Notes under the pieces: model-generated
What the model was told of the DNA's origin: nothing
Database searches by the model: none
Seen by the model: the letters and a program-made list of their open reading frames with translations, nothing else
Made by a program: the position numbers and the translations under genes
Assembly (NCBI GenBank): GCA_902800435.1
Contig: CADCEQ010000003.1
Coordinates: 36,705-100,704, forward strand
Reading direction: 5' to 3'
From: an uncultured Prevotellaceae bacterium
GTDB lineage: Bacteria; Bacteroidota; Bacteroidia; Bacteroidales; Bacteroidaceae
Length of the DNA: 64,000 nucleotides
Shown: positions 17,752 to 24,388 of the stretch, in pieces
Numbering within the stretch: position 1 is the first letter of the stretch
Layout of the letters: every line of letters starts with the position of its first letter

Positions 17752-18026
17752 CTTGCTGCCTCCTTTCGTGCTGCAAAAATGATGCCACACAGGCGCGCGA
17801 CGTGCCGCTGACGTTCACGCAGCATCGCCTCCACTGCCTTGCCTTCTCGCGGGTTCTCACGCCGTGCAGCCTCGATTTGTTTGATACACTGCGTGTTGTA
17901 GCCCTCCAGCCACTGGGGCGTGATTTGGTGTGCGTGACTGACGTTCACGTCAGGGACGAGCCGCAGTTCCTGAAATCTCCAGTCCGCTTCCTGCGGGGTG
18001 ATGATTCGTTTCTCTTGTTCAATCAT
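17748..18026 (-). CDS. Unknown element protein, 92 aa
   Basis: A 92-residue soluble protein (MIEQEKRIITPQEADWRFQ...), predicted mostly helical and charged, with an Arg-rich C-terminal half. Its stop overlaps the next start by 4 bases, and it begins 12 bases after the preceding gene. No motif recognised. Part of the operon 18416 to 17180. Confidence 0.55.
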   Translation of the reverse strand: MIEQEKRIITPQEADWRFQELRLVPDVNVSHAHQITPQWLEGYNTQCIKQIEAARRENPREGKAVEAMLRERQRHVARLCGIIFAARKEAAR

Positions 18027-18038
18027 TGCTACAAATTT

Positions 18039-18416
18039 TTAGACAGTTCCTCGATAAATCTTTGATTCGATGGTTTTTGAGAACTCGACGTTGCTGGCGG
18101 CGATGTCCGCACGGGTTTTTGCCCAGGCTTCTACCATGCCGAGGCAATCTGCGGGCTCTGTTTTGCCTGCTCGTTTGCACACTGATTTCAGTTCTTCTTC
18201 CAGCCGTGCCGTCACGTCGCTCAGGGTGTCGGTGTCGCCGATGGAGATGTGACGGCTGGCTGATTCCAGCAACAGCAGATAGGAATCGTCCAGCCTGTAG
18301 CGGTCGGCAATACGCTCTGCGGCCTGCTGTTTCATGTCCTCGTACTTCTGCCCGCGCAGGGCTTTAACTTCGTTCTCTAATGCGGTTATCCGCTCAGTCA
18401 GTTCTTGTTCTAACAT
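18039..18416 (-). CDS. Coiled-coil element protein, 125 aa
   Basis: Starts at ATG 18416 (MLEQELTERITALENEVKALRG), a clear leucine heptad coiled coil, followed by a helical region (RLDDSYLLLLESASRHISIGD). No enzyme motif. A -7 box at 18456-18463 lies 40 bases upstream, so this is the first gene of the four-gene operon. The coiled coil may serve oligomerisation; function unknown. Confidence 0.65.
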   Translation of the reverse strand: MLEQELTERITALENEVKALRGQKYEDMKQQAAERIADRYRLDDSYLLLLESASRHISIGDTDTLSDVTARLEEELKSVCKRAGKTEPADCLGMVEAWAKTRADIAASNVEFSKTIESKIYRGTV

Positions 18417-18455
18417 TTTACACAAATTTAAGTGAATAATTATTTGAATTTGATG

Positions 18456-18463
18456 CAAAGTTA
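18456..18463 (-). promoter_or_regulatory. -7 box for the small-gene operon
   Basis: CAAAGTTA on plus (TAACTTTG on minus), 40 bases before ATG 18416. Confidence 0.55.
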
Positions 18464-18823
18464 GTGCTGATAGTACAGGAGTGCAAGGTTTTCTTTCGGA
18501 AAATGCAGAAAAAATCGAAAAGACATTGCAAAAGGGGCTGCAGGAGGGTGGGGGTTACTGTTTTGGGAATACCCTGGGTCGGCTTGGTCGGGGTGGGGTC
18601 AATTCGATTGGCCCCATAAACAAAGATAATTTGCGAAAAAAAATAAAAATTCAGGCGCAAGGTCAGTATGCCCCTGGCTTTTGTGCAAGGGGGGGGTGTA
18701 GGGGTGTAATTACGAAAAATCTTGAAACGCCCATTTCTTTTGCTTCTGAGCGTTAGTTTATTGCGGGTGGGTTCATTGTCAAGGAACATGACAAAACGCG
18801 CTCAGAAGGGCAGGAAACAGCCA
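18464..18823. other. Non-coding stretch with inverted repeat
   Basis: No convincing gene. It holds a G-rich tract (near 18688), a possible minus-strand -7 box (CAAAGATA, 18621-18628), and an exact inverted repeat CTTCTGAGCG (18743-18752) with CGCTCAGAAG (18799-18808). The last lies ~70 bases beyond the serine recombinase gene and could be a recombination or regulatory site. Confidence 0.4.
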
Positions 18824-18853
18824 AAATTAAAGCCCTACCGGTTGGGCAGGGCT
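18824..18853 (-). terminator. Terminator of the serine recombinase gene
   Basis: On the minus strand AGCCCT (18853-18848) pairs with AGGGCT (18836-18831), followed by TTTAATTTT. Confidence 0.55.
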
Positions 18854-18874
18854 GGGGGTGTTGGGTGTTGTCAG

Positions 18875-19555
18875 CTATTTGGAGTATCGTTCTATCAGTC
18901 TCTTAACCGACATCTTCTGCCATTCCCTGTTGTTCGGTGTGCGGAATCCTGCGCTATTGAGAATGCTTGCAAGTTGTTGGAGAGAGCCTTGGCGGTTCTC
19001 GATTACTGCCCATGCCTTCACGTTAGCATCGTTGTTGTCGGCTGCTTCCCTGCGTGCCTTTGCCATGCGCTCCCGATTCTCTGCCAGCTGCTTCTCGGCT
19101 TTCTTTGTCAGGTTGCCGTTCTTGTTCTTCCTGTAGAGCGGACTACCCAACTTAACACCATCCTTCTTCAACTGCTCTAACTTTGCCTTGGTGCGCTGGG
19201 AAATCATCTGGCGTTCCTTCGCGGCGAGTCCTGCGAAGATGGATAGAGTCAAAATGTCGGTGGTGTCCTGCTGTACGCACTCGAAAGGAATCTCCTTGTA
19301 AAGAGCGAATGTGTCTGCAGTGTCGCGGCTGATACGGTCAAGTTTCAGGACAAGCAGGGTAAGCCCTTCGCGCTTGCACTTGTCGATTGCCTCCCTGAGC
19401 AAGGGGCGGTTATCCATCGACTTTCCGCTGGCGTGTTCGTCTACGCCTCCGACATATTGTCCGTGCGCGTTTGCGTAACTGATAACTTCGGCGTGCTGCT
19501 GCTCGGTCGTCTGGCCGTCAGTTGAGACTCTGTAATAAGCGAAATACTTTTTCAT
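18875..19555 (-). CDS. Serine recombinase (resolvase/invertase family)
   Basis: 226 residues. The N-terminal catalytic domain shows Ser11 in YRVSTDGQT, the SGKSMDNRPLLREAI region, LVLKLDRISRDT and the long-helix stretch LSIFAGLAAKERQMISQRTKAKLEQL. The C-terminal ~90 residues include a Lys-rich segment and a helix-turn-helix-like end (GSLQQLASILNSAGFRTPNNREWQKMSVKRLIERY), as in small phage and plasmid resolvases. Expressed from its own -7 box and ended by a hairpin. Possible roles: dimer resolution of the excised replicating element or DNA inversion. The element also has a tyrosine integrase, so integration is less likely its job. Confidence 0.9.
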   Translation of the reverse strand: MKKYFAYYRVSTDGQTTEQQHAEVISYANAHGQYVGGVDEHASGKSMDNRPLLREAIDKCKREGLTLLVLKLDRISRDTADTFALYKEIPFECVQQDTTDILTLSIFAGLAAKERQMISQRTKAKLEQLKKDGVKLGSPLYRKNKNGNLTKKAEKQLAENRERMAKARREAADNNDANVKAWAVIENRQGSLQQLASILNSAGFRTPNNREWQKMSVKRLIERYSK

Positions 19556-19583
19556 ACCTTTTGGAGTTTTATTGTTTACGCTG

Positions 19584-19591
19584 CAAAGGTA
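19584..19591 (-). promoter_or_regulatory. -7 box of the serine recombinase gene
   Basis: CAAAGGTA on plus (TACCTTTG on minus), 28 bases before the ATG at 19555. The adjacent AT-rich sequence with repeated CCGTAAC (around 19602 and 19639) may hold an operator. Confidence 0.6.
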
Positions 19592-19654
19592 GTAAATAAT
19601 TCCGTAACATATCTAATATGTCCGTATTATTTAAGTTACCGTAACGTATTTAAA

Positions 19655-19685
19655 GGGGTATTTAACTGATGTTAGCAAATACCCC
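19655..19685 (-). terminator. Terminator of the replication operon
   Basis: GGGGTATTT (19655-19663) pairs with AAATACCCC (19677-19685). On the minus strand a T-rich stretch follows, just after the stop at 19694. Confidence 0.65.
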
Positions 19686-19693
19686 CTTACTTC

Positions 19694-19906
19694 TTACAAT
19701 GGCGGTTGCCATGCATTTATGATGTCCGTCACTTGCTCGCTGATGGCAAACCACGTCATTTGCTTTCTCCCTGCGAACACTTTGCCCATGTCTATTGCTG
19801 GTAGCGAAACCCCTCGGCATCCCATCCGTCCATTAAGAGCAATTTCTGAGCGCATCTTGTCCCAAAGGGCTTGCGCTTGTTCCTGTGTCATTAACTTGTC
19901 TCTCAT
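19694..19906 (-). CDS. Small element protein, 70 aa
   Basis: A 70-residue protein (MTQEQAQALWDKMRSEIALNGRMGCRG...) with a helical N terminus. It lies 6 bases after the preceding gene and is directly followed by a terminator, so it is probably the last gene of the primase operon. No family recognised. Confidence 0.5.
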   Translation of the reverse strand: MRDKLMTQEQAQALWDKMRSEIALNGRMGCRGVSLPAIDMGKVFAGRKQMTWFAISEQVTDIINAWQPPL

Positions 19907-19912
19907 ACTGAT

Positions 19913-20125
19913 TTACATAATAACTAACAATCGGCTTTTTGTTGGCTTTCTCTTTGGTTTCCCGAAGTGAACCGTGCCCAGCTGCCTGCGCTTGATTCCT
20001 TCGCAGATGATATGGGAAATTTCCCGCTGAGAAAGGCCGCACTGGGCGAGTATGTCAGCCAATGCCCAGCAGGGAATAATCTGCTGGGCGTGGTCGCGAA
20101 GTGCTTCAAATATCTCGTCATTCAT
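19913..20125 (-). CDS. Small possible HTH protein of the element
   Basis: 70 residues from ATG 20125 (MNDEIFEALRDHAQQ), which follows the upstream stop by 2 bases; an alternative GTG lies at 20140. The central part (ALADILAQCGLSQREISHIICEGIKRRQLG) reads like a helix-turn-helix, followed by a basic tail GKPKRKPTKSR. Possibly a regulator of the replication module; no family assigned. Confidence 0.5.
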   Translation of the reverse strand: MNDEIFEALRDHAQQIIPCWALADILAQCGLSQREISHIICEGIKRRQLGTVHFGKPKRKPTKSRLLVIM

Positions 20126-20127
20126 AC

Positions 20128-20388
20128 TCAAAATGGACACGGATGGTTTTCGTATACGATGAACCTGCCCAGAGCCTTCAACGAGACAATGAAGTCACAC
20201 AGCTGCTTCTCATTGAAAAGCGCGGTCAGTTGCTTGCCGTCTGGGTCTTGCAGGGTAATGGCTGCACCTGCTTTTCCCTTCGTTTCTTTGCCTCCAGCCG
20301 CGACAATAGCGGTGGCGGTGCTGCTGATTGATACACTAACGTTGCCGTCGGTCGTGACGGACTTCTCGAAAAACTTTTTCTTTTTCAT
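20128..20388 (-). CDS. Small element protein, 86 aa
   Basis: Begins with a Lys-rich stretch (MKKKKFFEKS), then a Ser/Thr/Ala-rich beta-like region (VTTDGNVSVSISSTATAIVAAGG) and a compact C-terminal half. It lies 29 bases after the primase-like gene and 2 bases before the next start. No family recognised. Confidence 0.5.
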   Translation of the reverse strand: MKKKKFFEKSVTTDGNVSVSISSTATAIVAAGGKETKGKAGAAITLQDPDGKQLTALFNEKQLCDFIVSLKALGRFIVYENHPCPF

Positions 20389-20417
20389 AATCTTTTTTGT
20401 TTAATGAATAATGTTGG

Positions 20418-21605
20418 TTAAAATGGTGCTGCCTCCTGCCTCTCCGTGAAGAAGTCCTCTGGCAGTTGTAAATTGTCGTAGATAGCCATATAGTCGAATG
20501 GCTGCGGAAAAGACTCGCCGAATTTGTATATAATCCGCGGTGCTGCAGCATCAGCCTTGGCCGATGGTGGCGGCGATGGTGGCGGCGGTGGGGTGGGTGC
20601 TGGCCTCGGTGTGGTGTACCTTATCCCGTAGTCGCTGCAGATTTTGAACAGCGTCCCGATGCTTATACGGCTCATTGTCCGACATTCTTTGTATTTCTTC
20701 CTGCTGCGACTCTCAGATGCTTCAGGGTGGAACTGAGAAAACCTGACAAACAAATCCTCGCCACTATCGCCGAACTGGCTGTGCAAGGCTGCGGCAATAC
20801 CGCACCAATCGTTATAGTTGCCTGTCACGTCAATTCTATTTGCCTCTATCTTTCGCAGGCATTCAAAAACGTCTTCCTCGGTTGAGTTTCTTGGCGTTGT
20901 CAGTGTTGCAGAGGGGTGGCAAGTTAATAACTTAGGCTTTGCAAAATCGAATACTTCTGCATCTCGATTTATATAGGCTGCTTCGTCAATGGAAACAAAA
21001 CGCGGGTGTGACTCGCCTTTTGCTTTGGCATCAAGATAAAGTCGAAAATTCCTAAACAACACTTTTTGCAGGGTTTGCCAGTAATCTTCGTGCCTGCGAT
21101 GGTCGGCAATAGGAATAAGCGCATACACCCCACGACCACTTACTGACAGCGACGCGAAAGCGACAAAGGGGAACTTCGACAGAATCCGCTTGACTAACTG
21201 CCAGTCCTTCACGCCTGCATTGGGGACAAACCCAAGTTCACGCATTTTAGACTCGTACTCCGTCGGCTTGGTAGCGTCGATGTCTATTTGCATGATGTTG
21301 GTATGCTCAATTATGTCCTCCTTGTTGCCTCCTTTGGCAAAGAGTCCCCCAGGAGTACAAAGGGCGAGTTGCCTTTTCTCGTCTTTGTATTGCAAAAACA
21401 GTTGCTCACTTCTGGCGGGGTTAGTAGGATAGCAGTTTTGTGCTTCATCGTATATTTGTCGCAGGCGGGGGATCTGACTGCTGTAGTTGGTATAGCTCGT
21501 ACCCCATTGAAGGAACTCTCCCAGCGAGACGACACGGCGGGTGTTCTCGTTCCTGCTCGTACTTATCCACGCCGACACCTTTTGTTGAAATATGTCTCTT
21601 TTCAT
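20418..21605 (-). CDS. VirE N-terminal / primase-like replication protein
   Basis: 395 residues. The N-terminal ~220 residues resemble the VirE/BT4734-like domain of Bacteroidetes mobile elements: a polymerase-like core with MQIDIDATKP, then FVAFASLSVSGRGVYALIPI and HPRFVSIDEAAYINRDAEVF. Residues ~240-325 match a primase C-terminal (PriCT-2-like) region (NYNDWCGIAAALHSQFGDSGEDLFVRFSQFHPEASES). A Pro/Ala-rich linker (PAPTPPPPPSPPPS) precedes the C terminus. Likely role: priming replication of the excised element together with the RepA-like ATPase upstream. Putative iterons lie directly before its start. Confidence 0.75.
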   Translation of the reverse strand: MKRDIFQQKVSAWISTSRNENTRRVVSLGEFLQWGTSYTNYSSQIPRLRQIYDEAQNCYPTNPARSEQLFLQYKDEKRQLALCTPGGLFAKGGNKEDIIEHTNIMQIDIDATKPTEYESKMRELGFVPNAGVKDWQLVKRILSKFPFVAFASLSVSGRGVYALIPIADHRRHEDYWQTLQKVLFRNFRLYLDAKAKGESHPRFVSIDEAAYINRDAEVFDFAKPKLLTCHPSATLTTPRNSTEEDVFECLRKIEANRIDVTGNYNDWCGIAAALHSQFGDSGEDLFVRFSQFHPEASESRSRKKYKECRTMSRISIGTLFKICSDYGIRYTTPRPAPTPPPPPSPPPSAKADAAAPRIIYKFGESFPQPFDYMAIYDNLQLPEDFFTERQEAAPF

Positions 21606-21619
21606 TTATCGTCCTTTTT

Positions 21620-21745
21620 GGTGCAAAATTGTTTCTTGGTGTAAGGGTGCTAAGTGTTGGTGCAAAATGCAGGCAATATAATATATATATTGCACCTGCA
21701 CTTTTTCACCTTGAACACATGGTGAAATTTCACCAAATTTGCACC
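21620..21745. other. Putative replication origin: TTTGCACC-type repeats and AT-rich tract
   Basis: Four copies of (T)TTGCACC or its complement occur within 126 bases (21620-21627, 21659-21666, 21690-21696, 21738-21745). They flank the AT-rich tract AATATAATATATATATTG near 21675-21692. A perfect 14-bp palindrome GGTGAAATTTCACC lies at 21721-21734 over the ATPase stop codon. Repeats plus an AT-rich segment between helicase-like and primase-like genes is the usual make-up of an iteron origin; function is inferred. Confidence 0.45.
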
Positions 21746-22947
21746 TTTGCACTACCATCTTTAATATAATACTTTCCTTCTTCATTCACATCCAATATTT
21801 CAACGGCAAAAGCCTTTGCAATGTACCCCTTTGCTGTCCGTTCGCCAATGGTCTTTCCGTTTGACTTTTTCACGGTCTGGAGTAAATGCGTACAAATGTC
21901 GGTATATCTCATCGGCCGCTCGATAAAAGAGAACATTTCTCTCAGCCCTCCCAGGTCACCCCCATTGCAGCCAAGTCCAAGCTCTGAACTCTCGGTACTG
22001 TAGCATACGTGAACATGCTGGGTAAGGCCATCAATCTTGTCGAGTTTTGTGACGATAACGTTTGAAGCCCCAAACTGATATTTGTCTTTCCTGCTTTTCA
22101 TCTCCTTGATGTAGCGGTATTCTTCACCACGCACTGACTTCCCTATCGCAAACGCGGAATCTATGAAATTATATATCATCTTACTGCCCGCAATGTCATC
22201 GTCGGTTATAGGTGTCTTTTCGTCTTTCTTGGGTGTATGCGCCACTATCAGGATGCTCCAGCCGTAACGTTTTTTCAACATCATAAGGCGTTTCATTAAC
22301 TTGCCTGCATCTTCTGCACTTTCACCGTTGACTATCAGCCAGCTCAAATTGTCGATAATCACAGTGTCAACATTCAAAGAGTGACACATGCTCTCGATGC
22401 CCGATATAAAGTCCATGCCTTTCTCGTCGTCGAAATCGGGGTTAAAGTCGGCTCGGAGAAAATTGTCGGGAAATTCGTAAGGTACTCCATCCTGCGAGTA
22501 TCGCGCGCCAAATTGAGCCTGAGACAGTTCTAAGTCCAGATAGATGACTTTCTTCTTCTGGGCGACGCACAAACCCGCTTGAACGGCTTCGATGCTTTTC
22601 CCGTTGCCTGATTTGGCATACAAACAACACAACTCCCCTTCCATCCAAATGTCCAAGAAAAGGGGCTTTGGTGCTGGCTTCGTAAGTGCCTCCCTTACAG
22701 CTTCCTTTGCGGGCTTTACGCAGAACATGCCCACTGCAACAGGCTGTTGTTTTTCCTGTTCAAGTTCTGATAAACTTTTTTGGACTGCCTCTGAAATTTC
22801 TTTGTCAGTGGTAGGTACTTTTTCCTCCGAATCCTTGGTACTTTCAGGAAAATTGTCTACCTTTGTGCCGGTGTTGTTAGAATCTGGAGAAAATCGATTT
22901 TCGGGGGTGGTGTCGAGGCCCGATGCTGCCCTATCTTTTTGTACCAT
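21730..22947 (-). CDS. RepA-like AAA/RecA-fold replicative ATPase
   Basis: 405 residues. After a ~90-residue disordered N terminus comes a RecA-type core: Walker A YAKSGNGKS (Lys117), KVIYLDLELSQAQFG, Walker B VDTVIIDN with LSWLIVNGESAED, and ILIVAHTPKKDEKTPITDDDIAGS. This matches RepA-type hexameric helicases of plasmids and integrative elements. The C terminus has a winged-helix-like part (TIGERTAKGYIAKAFAVEILDVNEEGKYYI). The gene follows the HTH gene by 2 bases and precedes the putative origin and primase gene. Likely the helicase or loader for element replication. Confidence 0.82.
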   Translation of the reverse strand: MVQKDRAASGLDTTPENRFSPDSNNTGTKVDNFPESTKDSEEKVPTTDKEISEAVQKSLSELEQEKQQPVAVGMFCVKPAKEAVREALTKPAPKPLFLDIWMEGELCCLYAKSGNGKSIEAVQAGLCVAQKKKVIYLDLELSQAQFGARYSQDGVPYEFPDNFLRADFNPDFDDEKGMDFISGIESMCHSLNVDTVIIDNLSWLIVNGESAEDAGKLMKRLMMLKKRYGWSILIVAHTPKKDEKTPITDDDIAGSKMIYNFIDSAFAIGKSVRGEEYRYIKEMKSRKDKYQFGASNVIVTKLDKIDGLTQHVHVCYSTESSELGLGCNGGDLGGLREMFSFIERPMRYTDICTHLLQTVKKSNGKTIGERTAKGYIAKAFAVEILDVNEEGKYYIKDGSAKVQIW

Positions 22948-22949
22948 AG

Positions 22950-23225
22950 TCAGCCCTCCATGTAATTTTTTACCACACTTTCTTTATAGAGTACGCGTCG
23001 CCCGGTGCGTACGCAGGAGATTTTGCCCTCCTTTGTCATCGCCCAAAGTGTCGGCTTGCTTATTCTTAATATCGCGCACACTTCTTCGCGGGTCAACATC
23101 TTCTCTGGCCGTGCTGCATTGCGGTCAGCCTGGAGGGCGTTAGTAACTTCGTCGCGCACTGTTCGGCGCAACCATTCCTCAAACACTGGCAGTACTTCAG
23201 CTGCCAAGGTAGTAATCATGTCCAT
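22950..23225 (-). CDS. Excisionase-like helix-turn-helix protein
   Basis: 91 residues with a typical MerR/excisionase-type HTH and wing: MLTREEVCAILRISKPTLW followed by GKISCVRTGRRVLYKESVVKNYM. Small proteins of this kind direct excision or regulate replication genes in Bacteroidetes elements. Adjacent (2 bases) to the RepA-like gene and preceded by three CCGCGAWA direct repeats that might be its operator. Confidence 0.8.
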   Translation of the reverse strand: MDMITTLAAEVLPVFEEWLRRTVRDEVTNALQADRNAARPEKMLTREEVCAILRISKPTLWAMTKEGKISCVRTGRRVLYKESVVKNYMEG

Positions 23226-23261
23226 CTTTTTCTCTTTAGATGGTTCAACGAAAATCCCAGT

Positions 23262-23340
23262 CCGCGAAAGCAGTCACTCCTGGTTTCATTGCCGCGATAG
23301 GTTACTGCTTATCCCTATCTTGGTTTTGACACCGCGAAAT
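23262..23340. promoter_or_regulatory. Three CCGCGAWA direct repeats
   Basis: CCGCGAAA (23262), CCGCGATA (23292) and CCGCGAAA (23332), spaced 30 and 40 bases, in the gap upstream of the HTH-repA operon. A candidate binding site array. Nearby, TGATATAGTAAT is also repeated (23376-23387 and 23396-23407). Confidence 0.4.
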
Positions 23341-23414
23341 TAACCAAAAAAATAAAGCGGAATTAGATTGCGTAGTGATATAGTAATAAAAGTAATGATA
23401 TAGTAATCGGAACA

Positions 23415-23441
23415 ATAAAAAAGCACTCTATTTCAGAGTGC
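23415..23441 (-). terminator. Terminator overlapping the stop of the 234-aa gene
   Basis: GCACTCT (23423-23429) pairs with AGAGTGC (23435-23441), with an A-run on its left giving a T-run on the minus strand. The stem includes the stop codon at 23428-23430. Confidence 0.8.
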
Positions 23442-24132
23442 CGTTGTTTAAGTCGTTTAGTGTGTGTGTAAAAGTTCCTTCCCCTGCTATTTTAGGGTGT
23501 CGCTTCTTTATTTCCTTGTAGAGATTCTTTTTATCGCCTTTTATGTGAAAATAAAGTTTTTCATTATCCGTATATTTGTATGCTCTCCGTGCCCATCCTG
23601 CACAATCCAAAGAATCTCCGTCCTTGAAGAACTTTTCGCAATCCTCAGTACTTGTAAAAAGTTCTCTTACGTTAGTTGGGATGTCAGTTGTGGTCTCGTC
23701 GGGACAGATTTGTTCCTCTGGCCCTGCGGGGTTCTCAGGCGTTACGTACTTCTCGCAAACGCTGATAGCGTGTTCAAGTTCGATTTCTTTGATGATGATT
23801 AGTCTCTGAAGTTCTGTTAGCCGCATATTTATTGTATCATCGCCCAGATTCGCAGTTCTTCCTGCAAGTTTATCCACTTCGTCACTAAGTTGCCGTATTC
23901 CTAAGTCGTCAAGTCGTTTCAGGCGCAAAGGTATGCTGTCAAGACTTTTCAGTATATCATCCTCAACAACGTGCGGGTCAAGTTCCTGCACCTTTCGGCT
24001 CTCGATGTCCAGCTGCTCGTGAAGGTAGAGACTGCCCTTTTCTTCAAGTATCTTGTCGCCGTTCCGCAACCATCCGTTCCAGCTTATTAACGCCCAGTTC
24101 AATGTCTCAAAATAATTTCTTGTTTTCTTCAT
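23428..24132 (-). CDS. Unknown element protein, 234 aa
   Basis: A soluble, charged, mostly helical protein with no motif I can name. The N terminus (RNYFETLNWALISWNGWLRNGDKI) overlaps the upstream HTH gene by 26 bases. The C-terminal ~75 residues (TSTEDCEKFFKDGDSLDCAGWARRAYKYTDNEKLYFHIKG) look like a separate small domain seen in proteins of Bacteroidetes integrative elements. Sits between the integrase block and the replication block. Function unknown. Confidence 0.65.
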   Translation of the reverse strand: MKKTRNYFETLNWALISWNGWLRNGDKILEEKGSLYLHEQLDIESRKVQELDPHVVEDDILKSLDSIPLRLKRLDDLGIRQLSDEVDKLAGRTANLGDDTINMRLTELQRLIIIKEIELEHAISVCEKYVTPENPAGPEEQICPDETTTDIPTNVRELFTSTEDCEKFFKDGDSLDCAGWARRAYKYTDNEKLYFHIKGDKKNLYKEIKKRHPKIAGEGTFTHTLNDLNNGTLK

Positions 24133-24388
24133 TCTCCTTCTTAACCCAATTAACTAAATCTCTCTCAAAAAATAACAATCGTTTCCCGATTTTCCTGTGA
24201 GGAATCTGCCGAGAAAACTGATAGAGTGTATTTACAGGTATTTTCAGGAGCGTCGCTGCTTCGTTAGAGTCCAAAAGCCTTGGCGGGAATATCCTGTCAA
24301 GAAGCTCGGCGTCCTTCTTTATCTGCTGAATGATGTTGTTTGCAACCAATTCGGCCAGCCGTTGTAATTCGTAATTCGTCATGCTCAT
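24107..24388 (-). CDS. Excisionase-like HTH protein beside the integrase
   Basis: 93 residues: an N-terminal helix (YELQRLAELVANNIIQQIKKD), then an excisionase-type HTH with wing (LLDSNEAATLLKIPVNTLYQFSRQIPHRKIGKRLLFFERDLVNWV). The start overlaps the integrase stop by 4 bases, so integrase and this protein are coupled, as expected for a recombination directionality factor. Xis activity is inferred from position and fold. Confidence 0.8.
   Translation of the reverse strand: MSMTNYELQRLAELVANNIIQQIKKDAELLDRIFPPRLLDSNEAATLLKIPVNTLYQFSRQIPHRKIGKRLLFFERDLVNWVKKENEENKKLF

Noticed and set aside
18418..18789. 123-codon minus-strand frame (Pro/Thr/Phe-rich)
   Set aside because: Composition is unlike a protein; it has no homology I recognise and crosses a promoter and inverted repeat.
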